Shown: piece after piece, positions 1 through 12,038 of the stretch
Layout: the number at the start of each line of letters is the position of its first letter
Position numbering within the stretch: position 1 is the first letter of the stretch
From: Larix kaempferi
Taxonomy: Eukaryota > Streptophyta > Pinopsida > Pinales > Pinaceae
DNA: 64,000 nt
Reading direction: 5' to 3'
Assembly: GCA_027924585.1 (NCBI GenBank)
Contig: BSBM01000779.1
Location: forward strand, 17,032,001-17,096,000
Translations under genes and position numbers: made by a program
The notes under the pieces: model-generated
Told to the model about the DNA's origin: nothing
Databases searched by the model: none
Seen by the model: the letters and a program-made list of their open reading frames with translations, nothing else

Positions 1-150
1 CTCTTCAAACACGTTAAGAATTTGTATGCATAGTTAGATCTAGGAATTTAAGGTTGCATTTGTTTGTTTACTGTCTTAGATTATACTTAGTTAATCTTAG
101 TTTAATCTCTGGATAAATCTAACTACCCATAGGACGGATTTATTAGCACA
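1..150 (+). repeat. 5' LTR of element 1, 3' end only
   Basis: Nearly identical to 14893-15043, ending in tattagcaca in both places. Only the last 150 of about 1,019 bp are in the window. Confidence 0.93.
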
Positions 151-155
151 GAAAA

Positions 156-170
156 TGGTGACTCCACTGG
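156..170 (+). other. Primer binding site of element 1 (tRNA-Arg type)
   Basis: TGGTGACTCCACTGG lies 5 nt after the LTR end. It matches the element 2 site (TGGCGACTCCGCTGG) except for two changes, both of the CpG-deamination kind. The element 2 site is complementary to the 3' end of plant tRNA-Arg (from family knowledge). Confidence 0.75.
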
Positions 171-2175
171 CTTAGATCCAGTTTTCATTTGGTTGTAAAA
201 TGCTTGTTTTTCTTTCCATTTAATCTGTTTCCTCTGCATATTATCAACTTTTTTACCTATGATATTAGGTTGGTCCTCCAAATTTTGTTCTCTGGGTATG
301 CAAACCCGAGAAAAGACAACAAAAAAATTTCTCAAAATTTCACCCCTACCCATCCACAGTGAAATTTCGCAACCCCTACATACTTAACAGAGCGAAATTT
401 ACCAGATTTCCGCGACCCAACAGTGTTACAAAGTGCGAAAATTCTACTATTTCGCGTCTGGGCAACCTTTCAACACGCGAAAATTCCCTGTGTGTGCATA
501 AAAATTGGTCTTTTTCTTGTTTGGTTTTTGGTTTCTAATCTTTTGGATTGGATTCACCTTTCTGACACTGATCAAGCTTGTGTGACCCTAGGTTAACCCT
601 GCGTTCATTGCATTTGATTTTTGAACCCTTTTAGACCTTTGCTTGGATTTTAGAGTGCACTTGTAGAAGCTTTAAGTGGATTAGAAGTTAGGTCATTATT
701 TTCGTCATTAACTACACCCTTATGACCTTCTGCATCTGATCTGAATACTCACTCTGATCCTCATAAGCAAGTTTGAAAGCTTGATTTGGTTTGTTTAATT
801 CATTTTGTGGTTTGGATTTTGTGAGTTACGGTGACAAGATTATCTAGGTTATTTGACTTCTTGACATTGTTTATTGCAAAAAGTGATCATTTCTGAAATT
901 TCAAGGCAATTTTTTATATGCATTTGTATCCTTGAAAGAATGGTTGAAATTTTTTATCATTTGAAAAGTCTCTTTGCATTTTCATCCATAGAATTGGCTT
1001 AGAAGAGTTTTTCAAAACCTCTTTTTTCCCTTCAGTTAAAGATCACAGTATTTTTGTAAATTAGAAGACATCTTTCCATTCACTTGTCATACATTATACT
1101 CATTAGACGTAGAAAAGAAAACATGGTTGGATTCATTTGTTTTTGAAAGAGTGGTGTTAGTTTGGCATATAAAAGGAAAAATACAAAAAATTAGTGGTTT
1201 TTCTCTTTGAGAAGCTTGTGTTTGTGCTTATTTTGTTTTTGGGAACAAAGAACTCTCTCCTTTCTATAGCTAGAGATTCATCGAAAAGAAAGTGCATTGA
1301 TTCATTCACATATGCATGGTTTGAGTCGAGTCATAACACCATTGAGTTGCACTTCCACTACTCGTTTGAGTAAGACAACCAACCATTAAAATTTATACCC
1401 TAACTCAACACATTTTAACCTCACTTGAGGATACAAAATAATCTGTTAGTTAGGTAGGACATCGGGGATAGGAATCTAAATAATTCCCCATTGTCACTTT
1501 ACATCTGAAACATAGTTGTTGTCCTTTAGGGTACTAAAATCCTCTTGCATTTTTTGACACGGTTATCAACCAATTTGTTGAGAGGGCCTCGCGTTCGACG
1601 GGGGTAGGCAGCGAGGACTGGTTCCGGATGGACTTTGTGGAATGTCGCATTCCACTTAGTACCTAAGGACAACAATTCATTGTCTTCCTTGTAGTTTCTG
1701 GCCTCCATACCGGTTGTACAAGGGCTCAAAGGCAGAAGCTCCAGTAAACCTTCTTGGACGTGTCATGAATGAGGTAGCTTAGTGGCTTTTATTCTAGGGA
1801 TATTTTACCTAGGATCCATTTTGGTAGAGGGATATCCTTCCACTTTGGTCTCTCAATTCGTATTGTTCGACTTGGAATTCATCACCTTGCAAAGGATACG
1901 ATCTGTTGAGGTCTATATATCCTAGATAGGAAGTTTGCCTGCTATTTTAGCTTCTAGAGGGTCTTTTTATTTTCTTAAGTGCTGCTTGTTGGCATTTTGG
2001 CCATTTTGTTGTAGCTCGCTTACTATGACATCAGTCTCACTGTAGTTTTTCGAGCTTTCTTTTTTGGCCTGTGCGTTTTTTCTTTTCCTAGCTCCCCTTT
2101 TGCATACTCGGTTGCTTTAGGGTTTTTTATTTATTTTTCAAATGAGACTGTCCCCAAAACATTTAATCCGGTCCC
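171..2175 (+). other. Leader of element 1
   Basis: About 2 kb between the primer site and gag with no coding sequence I recognise. The short open frames here (for example 1526-1729 minus) show no domain. Long leaders are usual in Tat elements. Confidence 0.6.
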
Positions 2176-5100
2176 GTGGCAGATCAATGGAAATCACGTA
2201 GACAACAAGGGAAGAGTCCCGAACCAGTACCTAGAACTAGCCGACCATCATCTTCACACATACCCACACCCCCTACTAGCAGACCAGCTGGTCGAGGGAC
2301 CATTCTACCATCACTTAGTACGACACCACCAGCTGCTACGGTACCCCAAACCCATAGCACAGTCCCAGATACTAGTACGGTACCTGAGACTAGTGCAGTA
2401 TCACAATCCACTGCTGCACCAGAAGTCAACACCACAGTGGAAACTACTTTAGCTCATGAGGTTAGTGTCTCACTTCAAACCAATGTCATGCCAAAAGTTA
2501 CTATCTTTCCGGAGGCTAGCACCACTCCAGTTATTCCATCACCATTTGATCTTCCTGAAGGATATGTCGAGGTTATTTAGGAATCTGAACCAGTACCCCC
2601 TTCGACGATTCACTTTGTTGCAAACTTTAACCAACCCTTTGTACAGTTGGAAGCCCCACCTGTCACAACTTCTTCCCTGGTTATACATAGCTACGAAGTT
2701 GGATCTTCTAGCAATAGATCATTCGGAATGCCTTCCCCCGACCTTCCTTCAGCCCAAGATATCATGGCATATATATGAGCAAAAATGGTCAGTCTATCCA
2801 ATAAACAAGTGGCATCGGAACGATTTAGAAGTGAATCCGCACAGATATTGGATTTGACCTCACAATACCCACCTACGTCCTCTTTCCAAGCGATAAACCC
2901 TCGTGATTCCCAAACACCCCGATCTTCATCTTTTGATACTACCTACCGCAAATCATTTGTAGGACGATCAGGACCCATAGACTAGACCCTTCTAGAAAAT
3001 TCCCTTGATGACTTAGGAACAACAAATATTTTCAATCCAACCTCTTCACTATGGAACAGAACTTTGGGCCAATCCCTCAAAGATTTTCACACTTTTCTAG
3101 CACCCGTGCAACTGAAGCCCGAAAGTCCCCTCCAGCCTTCCCCACATCTATTACCAACTGACATTTTTGGCACATCTTCGGGGAACATTCCTACTATGAG
3201 GACAAACCCTACTTTCTCGTCATTTCCCTTATCATCTAGAACTAGTGCAAGATCATCTTCACAAGTCGGCACCACTAGTGCAGCTAGCCAACCTGCACAA
3301 CCAAACTCTTCTAATATTTTTGTTAGAAGAACATCTATTCCTACTATTCAAACACCTACTGTGACTAGAGGTCAATCTTCAGCCAAAATTTACATTATTT
3401 TCGGAGGACAACCATTTATTGGAGCCCCAAGAGGACCCAGTAACCAACCTCCTCCATTCGGACCATCTACCATGTGGGGACCACACACCTCACTTTTTGG
3501 AGGACAACCATCCATTGGTGCCCCAAGTGGGACCAATCAACAACCTCCTCCATCAGCATAATCTGCTTCATGGGGACCACACAATCAACCTGGAAGCGGA
3601 CAACCTTTTGTTAGTACCCCAAGTGGGACCAACATACCATTTCCTTCATCAGGCCCAATTCCTTCTTGTGGGCCACAAATCCCACCTACTGGGGGGAATT
3701 CCATATTTGGAAACCAGAACCAATCCAAGGGGAAACCTAATCAACATCAAGCCTTCTTTCCCCCTAGCTTGAATTCTGGAGTACCCTATTCTAGTGCCTC
3801 GAACAACCCATGGAACCCACCCCCTCAAACCCCGTCTCTTAACCAAAGCAGAGCAAATAATCCATGGGATCCATTCTTCCAGACACCTCCCCCTACTCAA
3901 GGCATGGGAAATCCACCCAACCAAGGATTTGGAAATATTCCCTGGACTCAACAACCCCATGTCTCTACACCATTTATTCCCACCCAGCAGTATGTTCAAT
4001 AATCGGCATCCAACTCGATTCTTAATCAATCAATCAATCCCATGATTCTTAATCAACAATCGGTTAACCAGATGGTCCCTAATGCACAAAACTTCCAACA
4101 ATACCCTGCGGGTAATATGTTTGGGTATAACATGCAACACTATGTAGTGCAGGGCCCGACAGGCATCCCAGCACCCCATCAATACTATTCATTCCCGCAT
4201 CCCAATAGATAACTCCCATTTATAGCAACATTATATCTCCCTGACTTGTCAAGACTCATTAACGATCCCATTTGGCATGAACCACATTGCCCACCCATAC
4301 CTGTCAAACTCCCATCGGACATTCCTAAGTTCGATACTAAACCCGGGGAAGACCCCAAAATCATGTCATGACATTCCATCTTTGGTGTTCCTCAAACTCA
4401 TTTATGGATGATTCTATACGACTGAGGCTCTTCCAATGCATACTTACCGGTACAGCAGCAAAATGGTATATCAAGCTTCCTCAACACTCTTTTCGAGACT
4501 TCAACACCCTTGCTATGCATTTTTTTACACACTTCCAACTTCCCATTCAATATGAGACTGGAACAGACCTTTTAAATTCGTTGCGCCAATCTGCTGCCAC
4601 CCACATCTACGATCACATCCATGAGTGGCAGAGACGCCGAAGGTTAATCAAGGCACCTATTCCGAACCAATTACTGGCTAATTGGTTCACCAAGTCATTA
4701 CTGCGACCCATTTCCAGGGATTTTGCAATGGGTGGACCTGTCACGGAGGAACAAGCAATCACTTGTACATAATACATGGATTTAGTTTATTCCCAATCCG
4801 GAACACTATACGAACTTATTCCTCATGCTCCCCACCCCACTAGTGATCCATCAAGGCCCGCTACTGAACCTCCTATCGAGGGTGTAGTTGGTTCTGTGAA
4901 GGCCCATCCTGCGAACAAATCTGGTGGGCAAAAAACTACTGCTTCTCCACCCTCAACTCAGGTCGCATCCAAAACCTCTACTTCTCCTACTCAAACCTCT
5001 GAGGTGAACACCGTTCAATCCTTGCCACAAAAATATGGACGGAAAAAGAAGAACAATAAAGGGAAACCTAAAAAATATTCTACTCAGCAGGAAAATCTCA

Positions 5101-5312
5101 AACCCCAACAAACCAATGCTGATAAACCTAAACGGAAACCTAAGTTCCCCTGCCTCATATGTCAAGAAGACCACTACACAAAAGAATGTCCTTATAAAGA
5201 AGAAGTCAATAAATTTGTTAAAGGATCTTCCTGCCCGACAATCTTAACGGACCCTTTCCCACATCAACAACAGCAAATGGTTTCACACAACCCCCCACAA
5301 GGGGGCAACTAG
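2176..5312 (+). pseudogene. gag: Gag of element 1 (decayed)
   Basis: Gag packages the element RNA in a cytoplasmic particle. It is preserved in pieces in several frames. The start chosen is MADQWKSRRQQG at 2176, followed by a Ser/Thr/Pro-rich N-terminus (to 2580). Gly/Pro/Asn-rich repeats with the pattern GGQP.IGAP.G follow around 3400-4000. The capsid-like domain (4368-4772) has DSIRLRLFQ and AAKWYI and runs into HFFTHFQLP. The basic C-terminus (4776-5312) has a zinc knuckle, CLICQEDHYTKEC, at 5151-5189 (C-X2-C-X3-H-X4-C). Frameshifts and stops (2578, 3559, 4770) break it. Element 4 carries a homologous gag at 47715-50405. Confidence 0.85.
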
Positions 5313-5357
5313 AATGATAATTCCCAACCAGAGACATCTTCCCATCATGATATTCTT

Positions 5358-6334
5358 ATGATGAGTAACGAGACTATTCACATATCCACTCATTCAAAGA
5401 CATATGACTTTGTCTCCATTCCGAATAAGAATGGGAATTCCAAAGAGAAAACTCCCTTGGAAGACATTCCTTCTGCTCCTCCTTCTACAGGTTCTCTTCA
5501 CATCGACAGACCTCCTACTAACACTATGTTGCGCCCACCTAAGGCCACCATTCGAAAGGTGACATTTAATCCAAATGCGCCAGCTGCCCAAAATTGCAAC
5601 ATCGTTGAGGACTTAGCTCAAGCACCTTGTGCAATGTCTACCCTCGAAGTTCTATAACACTGCCCTACTCAGCGTAGAACCTTATTGTCAGCACGTGGAG
5701 TCATCGATCCCAATTATTCCAATACAATCACGTTCAATTTGGAATACTTTAAGTCGATATTATCTCACCAACTGGATTTCCATATTCATACTAAAATATG
5801 TGGAAACAATATCCATTGTACCATATTCGACGAAGGTGCCTCCACATCAATCATGTCTTTGTCCTATTGGAGAGCTATCGGCTCTCCTGAAGTAACTCAT
5901 TCTCCCACTACTCTAAAATCCTTCGACGGGCTCGATTTTCAACCATATGGACTCATCCCATCGCTCCCTATAGAACTGGGGGGGGGACGGTCTCTATCCA
6001 TGTTGAAATCGTGGATGCTCCATTAGATTACAACATCTTACTCGGTCGGAATTGGTTTTACACCATGACTGCTGTAGCATCCTCGGTTTTTCGTTTGGTC
6101 CAATTTCCTCATCAAGGGAAAATTGTCACCATCGATCAGTTAGAATTTTGCACACTAGACGTCCACTCCAACACCACCAATAATGTCCCATTATTGACAC
6201 AAGCTCAATATCATTATGAGGACGTTGGTGTTAGTTTACTGAAAGACTCCTCCATTATTGTAGTATTTCCAGAGCTTCCACCCCCAATGTTTCCAATCAA
6301 TATGATCTCTTCGAGCATCATTCAACCTCACTAA
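5358..6334 (+). pseudogene. Aspartic protease of element 1 (decayed)
   Basis: Retropepsin-like protease that would cut Gag-Pol. The active-site segment reads FDEGASTSIMS near 5828-5860, and the second hallmark, DYNILLGRNWFY, lies near 6026-6062. The usual D-[ST]-G is D-E-G here; the same DEGA appears in element 2, so this looks like a family feature and not damage. A frameshift at about 6020 separates the two halves, and a stop precedes 5685. The protein upstream (RPPKATIRKVTFNP) matches element 4 closely. Confidence 0.82.
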
Positions 6335-6762
6335 TCTCACGATTCCTGGGTTATCCCGAGTCTTGTCGACTGTGAAAACATCAGTGATTGCATGCCTTTG
6401 AACCATAATTAAGCAACCTACCACGCGATTCAATCAGCTTCCGATTGGATCGACACAGTTGACCACCATAGTGTGGCACCTCTCCTGCCTCGAATCCATT
6501 CATCGTTACCCTCTATTGACTCTCTTTCACAGACTTTTCCATCTGATGAATCGATCATGGAGATCATGAGCATCGATGAACCACCATGGGAAGCTCACCA
6601 TCATCGGTCTTCTTTCCCATCGATTCAGGCGGTTGATCTTGATAAAAAATCCAACGTTTCACTGGACATTGTCAATACTAAATCTCCTTCTTCTTCACAT
6701 GATGTGTTTTCCGAAGGGAACTTAGCCAATATCATGGAAACCATTCCTATTGATACATCTCC
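6335..6762 (+). pseudogene. Protease-RT linker of element 1
   Basis: Acidic, Ser/Asp-rich spacer with a stop near 6411. It includes SDESIMEIMSIDEPPWE and HHRSSFPS (6540-6625), which recur in element 4 (51660-51760) and element 3 (minus 20576-20932). No known domain. Confidence 0.65.
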
Positions 6763-8220
6763 GTGAAACCTGGTATCGTGGAACATATCCATCTAGGAAA
6801 AACCTACACACCTATTGAGGTGGAATTCTATATTTCCTTATTTAAAGAGTTATGCGATGTGTTTGCTTGGAGTTATGAAGAAATGCCAGGGATAGACCCC
6901 TCTATAGTGGTTCACGAAATCCAAGTCTATCCTGGTGCCCGACCCGTCCGGCAGAAACTCCAACCCGTCCATCCCCGCAAAACTACAGCTATTAAAGTGG
7001 AAGTTGAAAAACTTCTTCGTGCTGGTTTTATTTACCCTGTCCCACTGATAGATTGGGTGTCCAACATCATTCATGTAGCTAAGAAACAGGGTACAATTAG
7101 GGTCTGCGTCGATTATAGATATTTGAACAAAGCTTGTCCCAAGGACAAGTACACAAATCCCTTCATCGACCAGATTATCGATAATTGTGCCGAGAGCGTC
7201 ATCTTTTCATTTATGGATAGCTTCTCTGGCTACAATCAGATTGAGATACTCCCATTGGACTAGCATAAGACTACTTTTATATGCCCATGGGGGACCTTTG
7301 CATATCGCAAATTACCCTTTGGTCTCAAGAACGTCAGGGCCACATTTCAACGGGCCATGTCATATGCATTTCACGATATCAAGCATGTTGTGGAACCCTT
7401 ACTGGATGACCTACCCGCGCATTCCAATTCACGAGAGGATCATCCTGATCATCTGAGTGCAATATTCTCACGATGTCGCCACTACAACATTCGCTTGAAT
7501 CCACATAAGTGTGTATTTTGTGTTGAAGCTGGTAGATTATTAGGATTCATTATCTCCAAGGACGGCATTCGCCTTAACCCTTCGAAGGTGGAGGCTATTC
7601 TAGCCTTACCTTCTCCCTCCAATATTCCAAAAATCCAAAGTTTTCAAGGGCATGCGAACTTTTTACGCCGCTTTGTCTGCAACTCCGCCGAGATTACTAA
7701 GGGATACATGAGGCTTATTAAGAAAGACATTCCTTTCATCTGGGATGATGAAGCCCAACGGTCTTTTAACAATTTGAAAAAGGCTCTTACCAATGCTTCC
7801 GTGATACAACCTCCCAACTATACATGGGACTATATTTTATATCTCGTTGTCTCTACTACCACCGTCGACATGGTGCTAGTTCAGGAAGACAATAACGGTC
7901 AGGAACATGTAGTATACTACCTCAACAAGAGTCTTATTGCCTCCAAGACACGTTACTCACATGTGGAGAAACTGGATTTGGCCACAGTTTTTGCAGTCCA
8001 GAGATTTAGACATTACATTTTGCTCTGCAAAACCACCGTCATCGTGAACTTCAACCCAATGTACTACATCCTAACATGTCGAGTGCTAGGGGGAAAATAT
8101 TCCTGTTGAATTGTCGTTCTCCGAGAATTCGATTTGGAGTTTGCCAAAGCGAATTCCAAAAAATCCTTGGTCTTTGTAGAGCTTATTTGTGCATTGCCCC
8201 GTGTCAATGATCAATCTGAT
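6763..8220 (+). pseudogene. Reverse transcriptase and gypsy RNase H of element 1 (decayed)
   Basis: RT copies the element RNA into cDNA, and RNase H removes the template. The frame opens with KPGIVEHIHLGK. It shows GTIRVCVDYRYLNKACPKD and FSFMDSFSGYNQI (the first catalytic Asp), then an in-frame TAG at 7261. The polymerase box should read Y-x-D-D but is LLDD (VEPLLDDLPAHS, about 7390), so the Tyr is lost. The region 7357-8109 carries the C-terminal RT (IRLNPHKCVFCV) and gypsy RNase H (ILYLVV..VDMVLVQED, then FRHYILL). A TGA follows at 8107. Element 4 (51890-53330) is the better copy. Confidence 0.9.
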
Positions 8221-9518
8221 CCCATTGATTCATTTTTGGATGAATCTTTGTTTCTCATTGGCACGACTGATCCTTGGTATGGAGACATCATCTTGTATCT
8301 CCAGGCCTAACGTTTTCGGTCAGACCTCAACTGTGATGAACGTCGCCGCATAAGAAACCACGCTAAATACTACCTTATCATCAGCGATACCTTGTACCAA
8401 TGTGGTATCAATTCTATGTTACAACATTGTCTAACCCTTGATGAAATCGAACATGTCCTCAATTACTGCCACTCTGGAGCATGTGGTGGTCATCTTTCTA
8501 GGATGGCTACAACCTAGAAAATCTTGCACGTGGGTTACTTTTGGCCTTCAATCTTCAAAGATTGTGTTGAAGTGGTTAATAAGTGCCCCCCATGCCAATT
8601 GTTTCATGCCAAGAAATGTTCACACCCTGCTCCACTTCATCCTGTCATTTTCGTTGACCCCTTTGCAAAATGGGGTATTTATTTTATGCACTATAATCCC
8701 ACTTAAGCCGAGAGACATAGTTATGTTATCGTAGCTATTGACTACTTCACTAAATGGGTTGAAGCCATGCCTACGTACGCAGAAGACGACAAGACAGCAG
8801 CGTTATTCATATTCAATCATATCATAGCTAGGTTTAGAGTCCCGAAAGCCATCGTAATTGACCACGGTTCCCATTTCAGGAACCATATGATAGATGAGCT
8901 AAGTTCCAAACTGGGTTTTCGTCATGAAAACTCAACCCCATACTACCCACAGGCAAACGGTCAAGTAGAGGCGATCAATAAATTCTTGAAACGCATGATC
9001 CAACGTACTGTGGGTACCCAAAAATCTAGTTGGCACCTAGCTCTATTCTCATCTCTTTGGGCCTAAAGGACATCGGTCAAAAATGCAACCGGGTTCATGC
9101 CATTTCAATTGGTTTAAGGCCTGGAAGCAATCTTATCGATTGAGTGTGAAATACCATCTCTAAAGCTGACCGTGGAACTCTTACCCAACACAACTACTGA
9201 GGAAGAACGGTTTCTATACCTAGCCAAGCTAGATTAAACTCGCTAAGACACTGCACTCGCCAACGAGGCCCATAAAAAACACGTCAAAGCTCAATATAAT
9301 AAATCCGTCCAACCTCGGATTTTCAACAAAGGTGACCTAGTCTTAACCTACGATCAGATGCACAGCAAGTTAGGTAAAGGCAAGTTATAATCTATGTGGT
9401 ACGGTCCCTACGTTGTTAAACGTGTGTTAGAGAAGCGAGCTTACGAGCTTGTAGATTGTGATGGTATATCTTTGGGAGATCCCCGCAACTGGATTTACCT
9501 AAAGAGATTCTACACATA
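8221..9518 (+). pseudogene. Integrase of element 1 (decayed)
   Basis: Integrase inserts the cDNA. The H2C2 zinc-binding part reads CHSGACGGHLS and CPPCQLF (8466-8610). The core shows WGIYFMHY, where the first catalytic Asp is Tyr, then IDHGSHF and NGQVEAINK with the second Asp and the Glu (8860-8985). The C-terminal GPY module reads WYGPYVVKRVLEK near 9395-9440, ending in LKRFYT at 9516. At least eight stops interrupt it (for example 8308, 8515, 8704, 9064, 9115, 9236), so it is inactive. Confidence 0.9.
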
Positions 9519-9542
9519 GGTTCATCCTATGTGGAAAACCTT

Positions 9543-9639
9543 GTATATAATGTACACAGTGTGTTTGTGGTTTAGTTTTTGCATGTTAGGTTCTATCTCG
9601 TACACCATCATTTATCTCGACTTGTGCTTTTATGCGCAG
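9543..9639 (+). other. Candidate intron between integrase and second RNase H, element 1
   Basis: Starts GTATATAATG 24 nt after the integrase stop and ends TTATGCGCAG directly before the RNase H ATG at 9640. Donor and acceptor have the same places in element 3 (17802-17894 minus) and element 4 (54665-54777). Splicing is inferred, not shown. Confidence 0.5.
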
Positions 9640-10053
9640 ATGTCAACATACTTTGGATTCGTGGACGGCGCTAATCGACGTACTCGGAACCTTGCTTCTG
9701 CAACATGGGTACTTTATTCCCCTGCCGGAGAATTTATATCCTCGTGTGGCATTTGCTTAGGCCCCGCAACAAACAACATTGTGGAGTACCATGCGGTCAT
9801 TGGACTCCTAACTGAAGTTTATTCTCTTGGGATCCATTCCTTCATAGTCTACCTGGACTCTCAGCTCGTGGTATCTCAGTTGAACCGTATATACACCGTC
9901 TGTGATCCTACATTGCTTCATTTATACAGAAGGGTACGCCTCCTTGAACCATCATTTGATTACATTTTATACCAACACGTATCAAGGGAATTCAACACGA
10001 TGGCTAATTCGTTAGCTAACCATATGTTGGATTGGCATCTAGCCCATACATGA
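9640..10053 (+). CDS. Archaeal-type RNase H downstream of integrase, element 1
   Basis: About 137 codons from ATG (MSTYFGFVDGANRR) to TGA, open throughout. The signature matches the second RNase H of dual-RNase-H Tat elements: FVDGAN (first Asp), ATNNIVEYHAVIGLL (Glu) and YLDSQLVVSQL (Asp). The last part reads REFNTMANSLANHMLDW, where a final Asp would be expected at the MAN.LAN site. In the Tat elements I know of, this domain lies between gypsy RNase H and integrase; here it follows integrase. An upstream ATG at 9529 is open in the same frame, but I prefer 9640 because ATG directly after AG is conserved in three elements. Confidence 0.85.
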   Translation: MSTYFGFVDGANRRTRNLASATWVLYSPAGEFISSCGICLGPATNNIVEYHAVIGLLTEVYSLGIHSFIVYLDSQLVVSQLNRIYTVCDPTLLHLYRRVRLLEPSFDYILYQHVSREFNTMANSLANHMLDWHLAHT

Positions 10054-10124
10054 TCAACACATCATAACAACACATGTAAAAGATGTAATACACAAGTCAT
10101 CATAAATAAACCATAGAGATAGAT

Positions 10125-10167
<43 letters not shown>

Positions 10168-10485
10168 TATATATATCATGTAAAAAGTGTTTTTTTTCCA
10201 TATATAACAATGTGATGCGTCCAAAGACAAAAATTGGGATCGTGTCCCATACAAAATTGGCACTCTAGCCTACATATCGTGTACATGCCGCTAGATAAAA
10301 ACTAATAGCCAAAGCCTAATCACGAGGTTCACGGTGCTCATGGTAGCACACCACTGCCTTGGCCACACGGTGGAGCAGTCTGCCTATGTGCTTCGGCACA
10401 CCTATAGTGTGCCTCTAGAGATGGTAGGGTATCTCAGGAATCCTCGTAGGAGGGACACCCATCGTCAACCCCTCTAGGTTTTATT
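10054..10485. other. Spacer between convergent genes, element 1, with (AT)n run
   Basis: Non-coding between the RNase H stop (10053) and the antisense gene stop (10486). It holds a TA-dinucleotide run at about 10125-10175. Confidence 0.7.
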
Positions 10486-10592
10486 CTACGTCACGGAATC
10501 CTCCTGCCTATTCCTCCTCCTCCTCTCAACTTGATGTTGAACCCCTTGTCGATGTAATGGTGAGTATCCTATTGGCATCCTCTGTCCGCGAT

Positions 10593-10692
10593 CTGCAGCA
10601 GTACACGTACATATGTTGGATCTTTTCGCGCATTAAAAAAAACAACAAAAAATATATATATAATCAAAAACACATTTTTGAAGGTCACATAC
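10593..10692 (-). other. Intron 2 of antisense gene, element 1
   Basis: Donor G|GTATGTG at 10692 and acceptor TACTGCTGCAG at 10593; 100 bp, phase 1. The joined codon is GAT, as in element 4. Confidence 0.65.
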
Positions 10693-11568
10693 CTTATTCG
10701 TCCCAATCAAAATCCTCAGGCAAAGCCATATCGATGTCATCATAGAAGTCTACCCCATCATAAGGATAGTCTTATATCATCACTATCTTTTCCTCGAGCC
10801 AGTAAAAGAAGTCCTCACCGAAAGCTAGGACTTACGACCCTCCAAGCCGCCCAGCATAATCACTCCACCTCCCCATCCAAGGCTCTGATGCAGGACAGAT
10901 AGGCCTCTCTACCTGAGGACGCAGTAATGGCACCCTCTCCAAAAAGAAAGTAACCATGATACTCCCATATCCAAAGTGATGGATGTCCTTGTTTCTGCAT
11001 TTGGTGATCTGATCCTTGATGTTAACCAGGACCCCATCACACTAGTTGAACAACTTTGGCTCCATGCACTCCACAACATAGTTCATTTGAGATTTGGTTG
11101 CGTGGTGATCCCCCATGCTTCCTGCCACTCGAGTAATGGTATATAGGATCGTCCTCAAGGGAAGATCCAACACATCCACTATGAGCACTTTCCCGCTCTT
11201 TTTTCGGGATCCCTGCCTACAATACCGAGCAATATATGTATTTGTGGTCTCTTCGGTGGTCCTGTGCCCTGTCAGGTTGACCCGGGACCCCCCTCTTAGA
11301 AAGATCGGTCAAGAAGTAGATGTCCTTGAGCTCTATCTCGAGGGTATGCTCTCCGATGTGGAAAGCCTGAATGTCGGCATCCCACATTTGGATAATGTGG
11401 TTCAATAGCTTCCCCTGCTTGTGGACACCCCTGGTCCTAAAGAACTTCAATAGACCACATTCTCGTAACGCGGCTAGTGTGGCATCATCATTCAAAGCCG
11501 CCCTTTCATCCCCTTCATGTTCTCTTTCTTTCCACTCCACCATCTTCGCTCTAGTTACTTGGAATCTC

Positions 11569-11887
11569 CTGAAAATCATCAAATGAGACTTCAACCAGAA
11601 GGTGAAAATCCATTTTTATGCTATGAAGGAGAGGCAAGCATTTCATTTCCCAAGTCTGTGGATTCTCGCACCCTGGGCAGAGTAGGGGATGCGAAAACTG
11701 ATAATTTATGCGCCCCTACCAAAGCCCAGAACACAAAATTCCCTGAATTTACCCGCTTCCTGATATGGGGGGGCGCAAAAATTCCAAGGCGCAAATTTGG
11801 TGTCCTAACGCCCTTGCCAACCCCAAAAAATTGCTTGAAATGAAAAACTAAAGGGATGAAAAGAAAGAGGAGGTTGAAATGACTTAC
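11569..11887 (-). other. Intron 1 of antisense gene, element 1
   Basis: Minus-strand donor AAGCAG|GTAAGTC at 11887 and acceptor TTTTCAG|GAG at 11569; 319 bp. The exon side (ATTTCG.CCATCGT) matches element 4 at its donor. Confidence 0.6.
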
Positions 11888-12020
11888 CTGCTTTAAACGA
11901 TGGTCGAAATGGCGCCCTAGATCTCCCGATATCCTTAGCTAAAGTTTCGCTCTCCACAAGGTAAAAATCTCCTTTGGGTAAAAAATGGCCAAGTCTAAAT
12001 GGGTAATTTCTCTTTTTACC

Positions 12021-12030
12021 CTCTTTTATA
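12021..12030 (-). promoter_or_regulatory. TATA-like box upstream of antisense gene, element 1
   Basis: TATAAAAGAG on the minus strand, about 140 bp upstream of the intron 1 donor. Element 4 has TTATAAATAG at the same distance. Confidence 0.5.
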
Positions 12031-12038
12031 CATATCAT

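Larger units (their letters stand above)
10486..11887 (-). pseudogene. Antisense spliced gene of element 1 (plant mobile domain-like)
   Basis: Copy of the antisense gene seen best in element 4. Exon 2 starts at 11568 after an acceptor TTTTCAG. The start is ATG 11543 (MVEWKEREHEGDE). Conserved blocks follow: ALRECGLLKFF, MWDADIQAFHIGEHTLEIE and DIYFLTDLSKRGVP. A one-base frameshift lies near 11220, then LRTILYTITRVAGS and FGYGSIMVTFF. Exon 2 ends at 10693; exon 3 (10592-10486) begins D.G..MPIG and stops with TAG. One damaging TAA sits at the end of exon 2. The intron sites (11569-11887 and 10593-10692) match element 4. Similarity to the plant mobile domain (aminotransferase-like) is from memory of motifs. 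Confidence 0.72.

Noticed and set aside
10125-10175. (TA)n as an origin or promoter
   Set aside because: Plain dinucleotide microsatellite between convergent genes; not shared with element 4.
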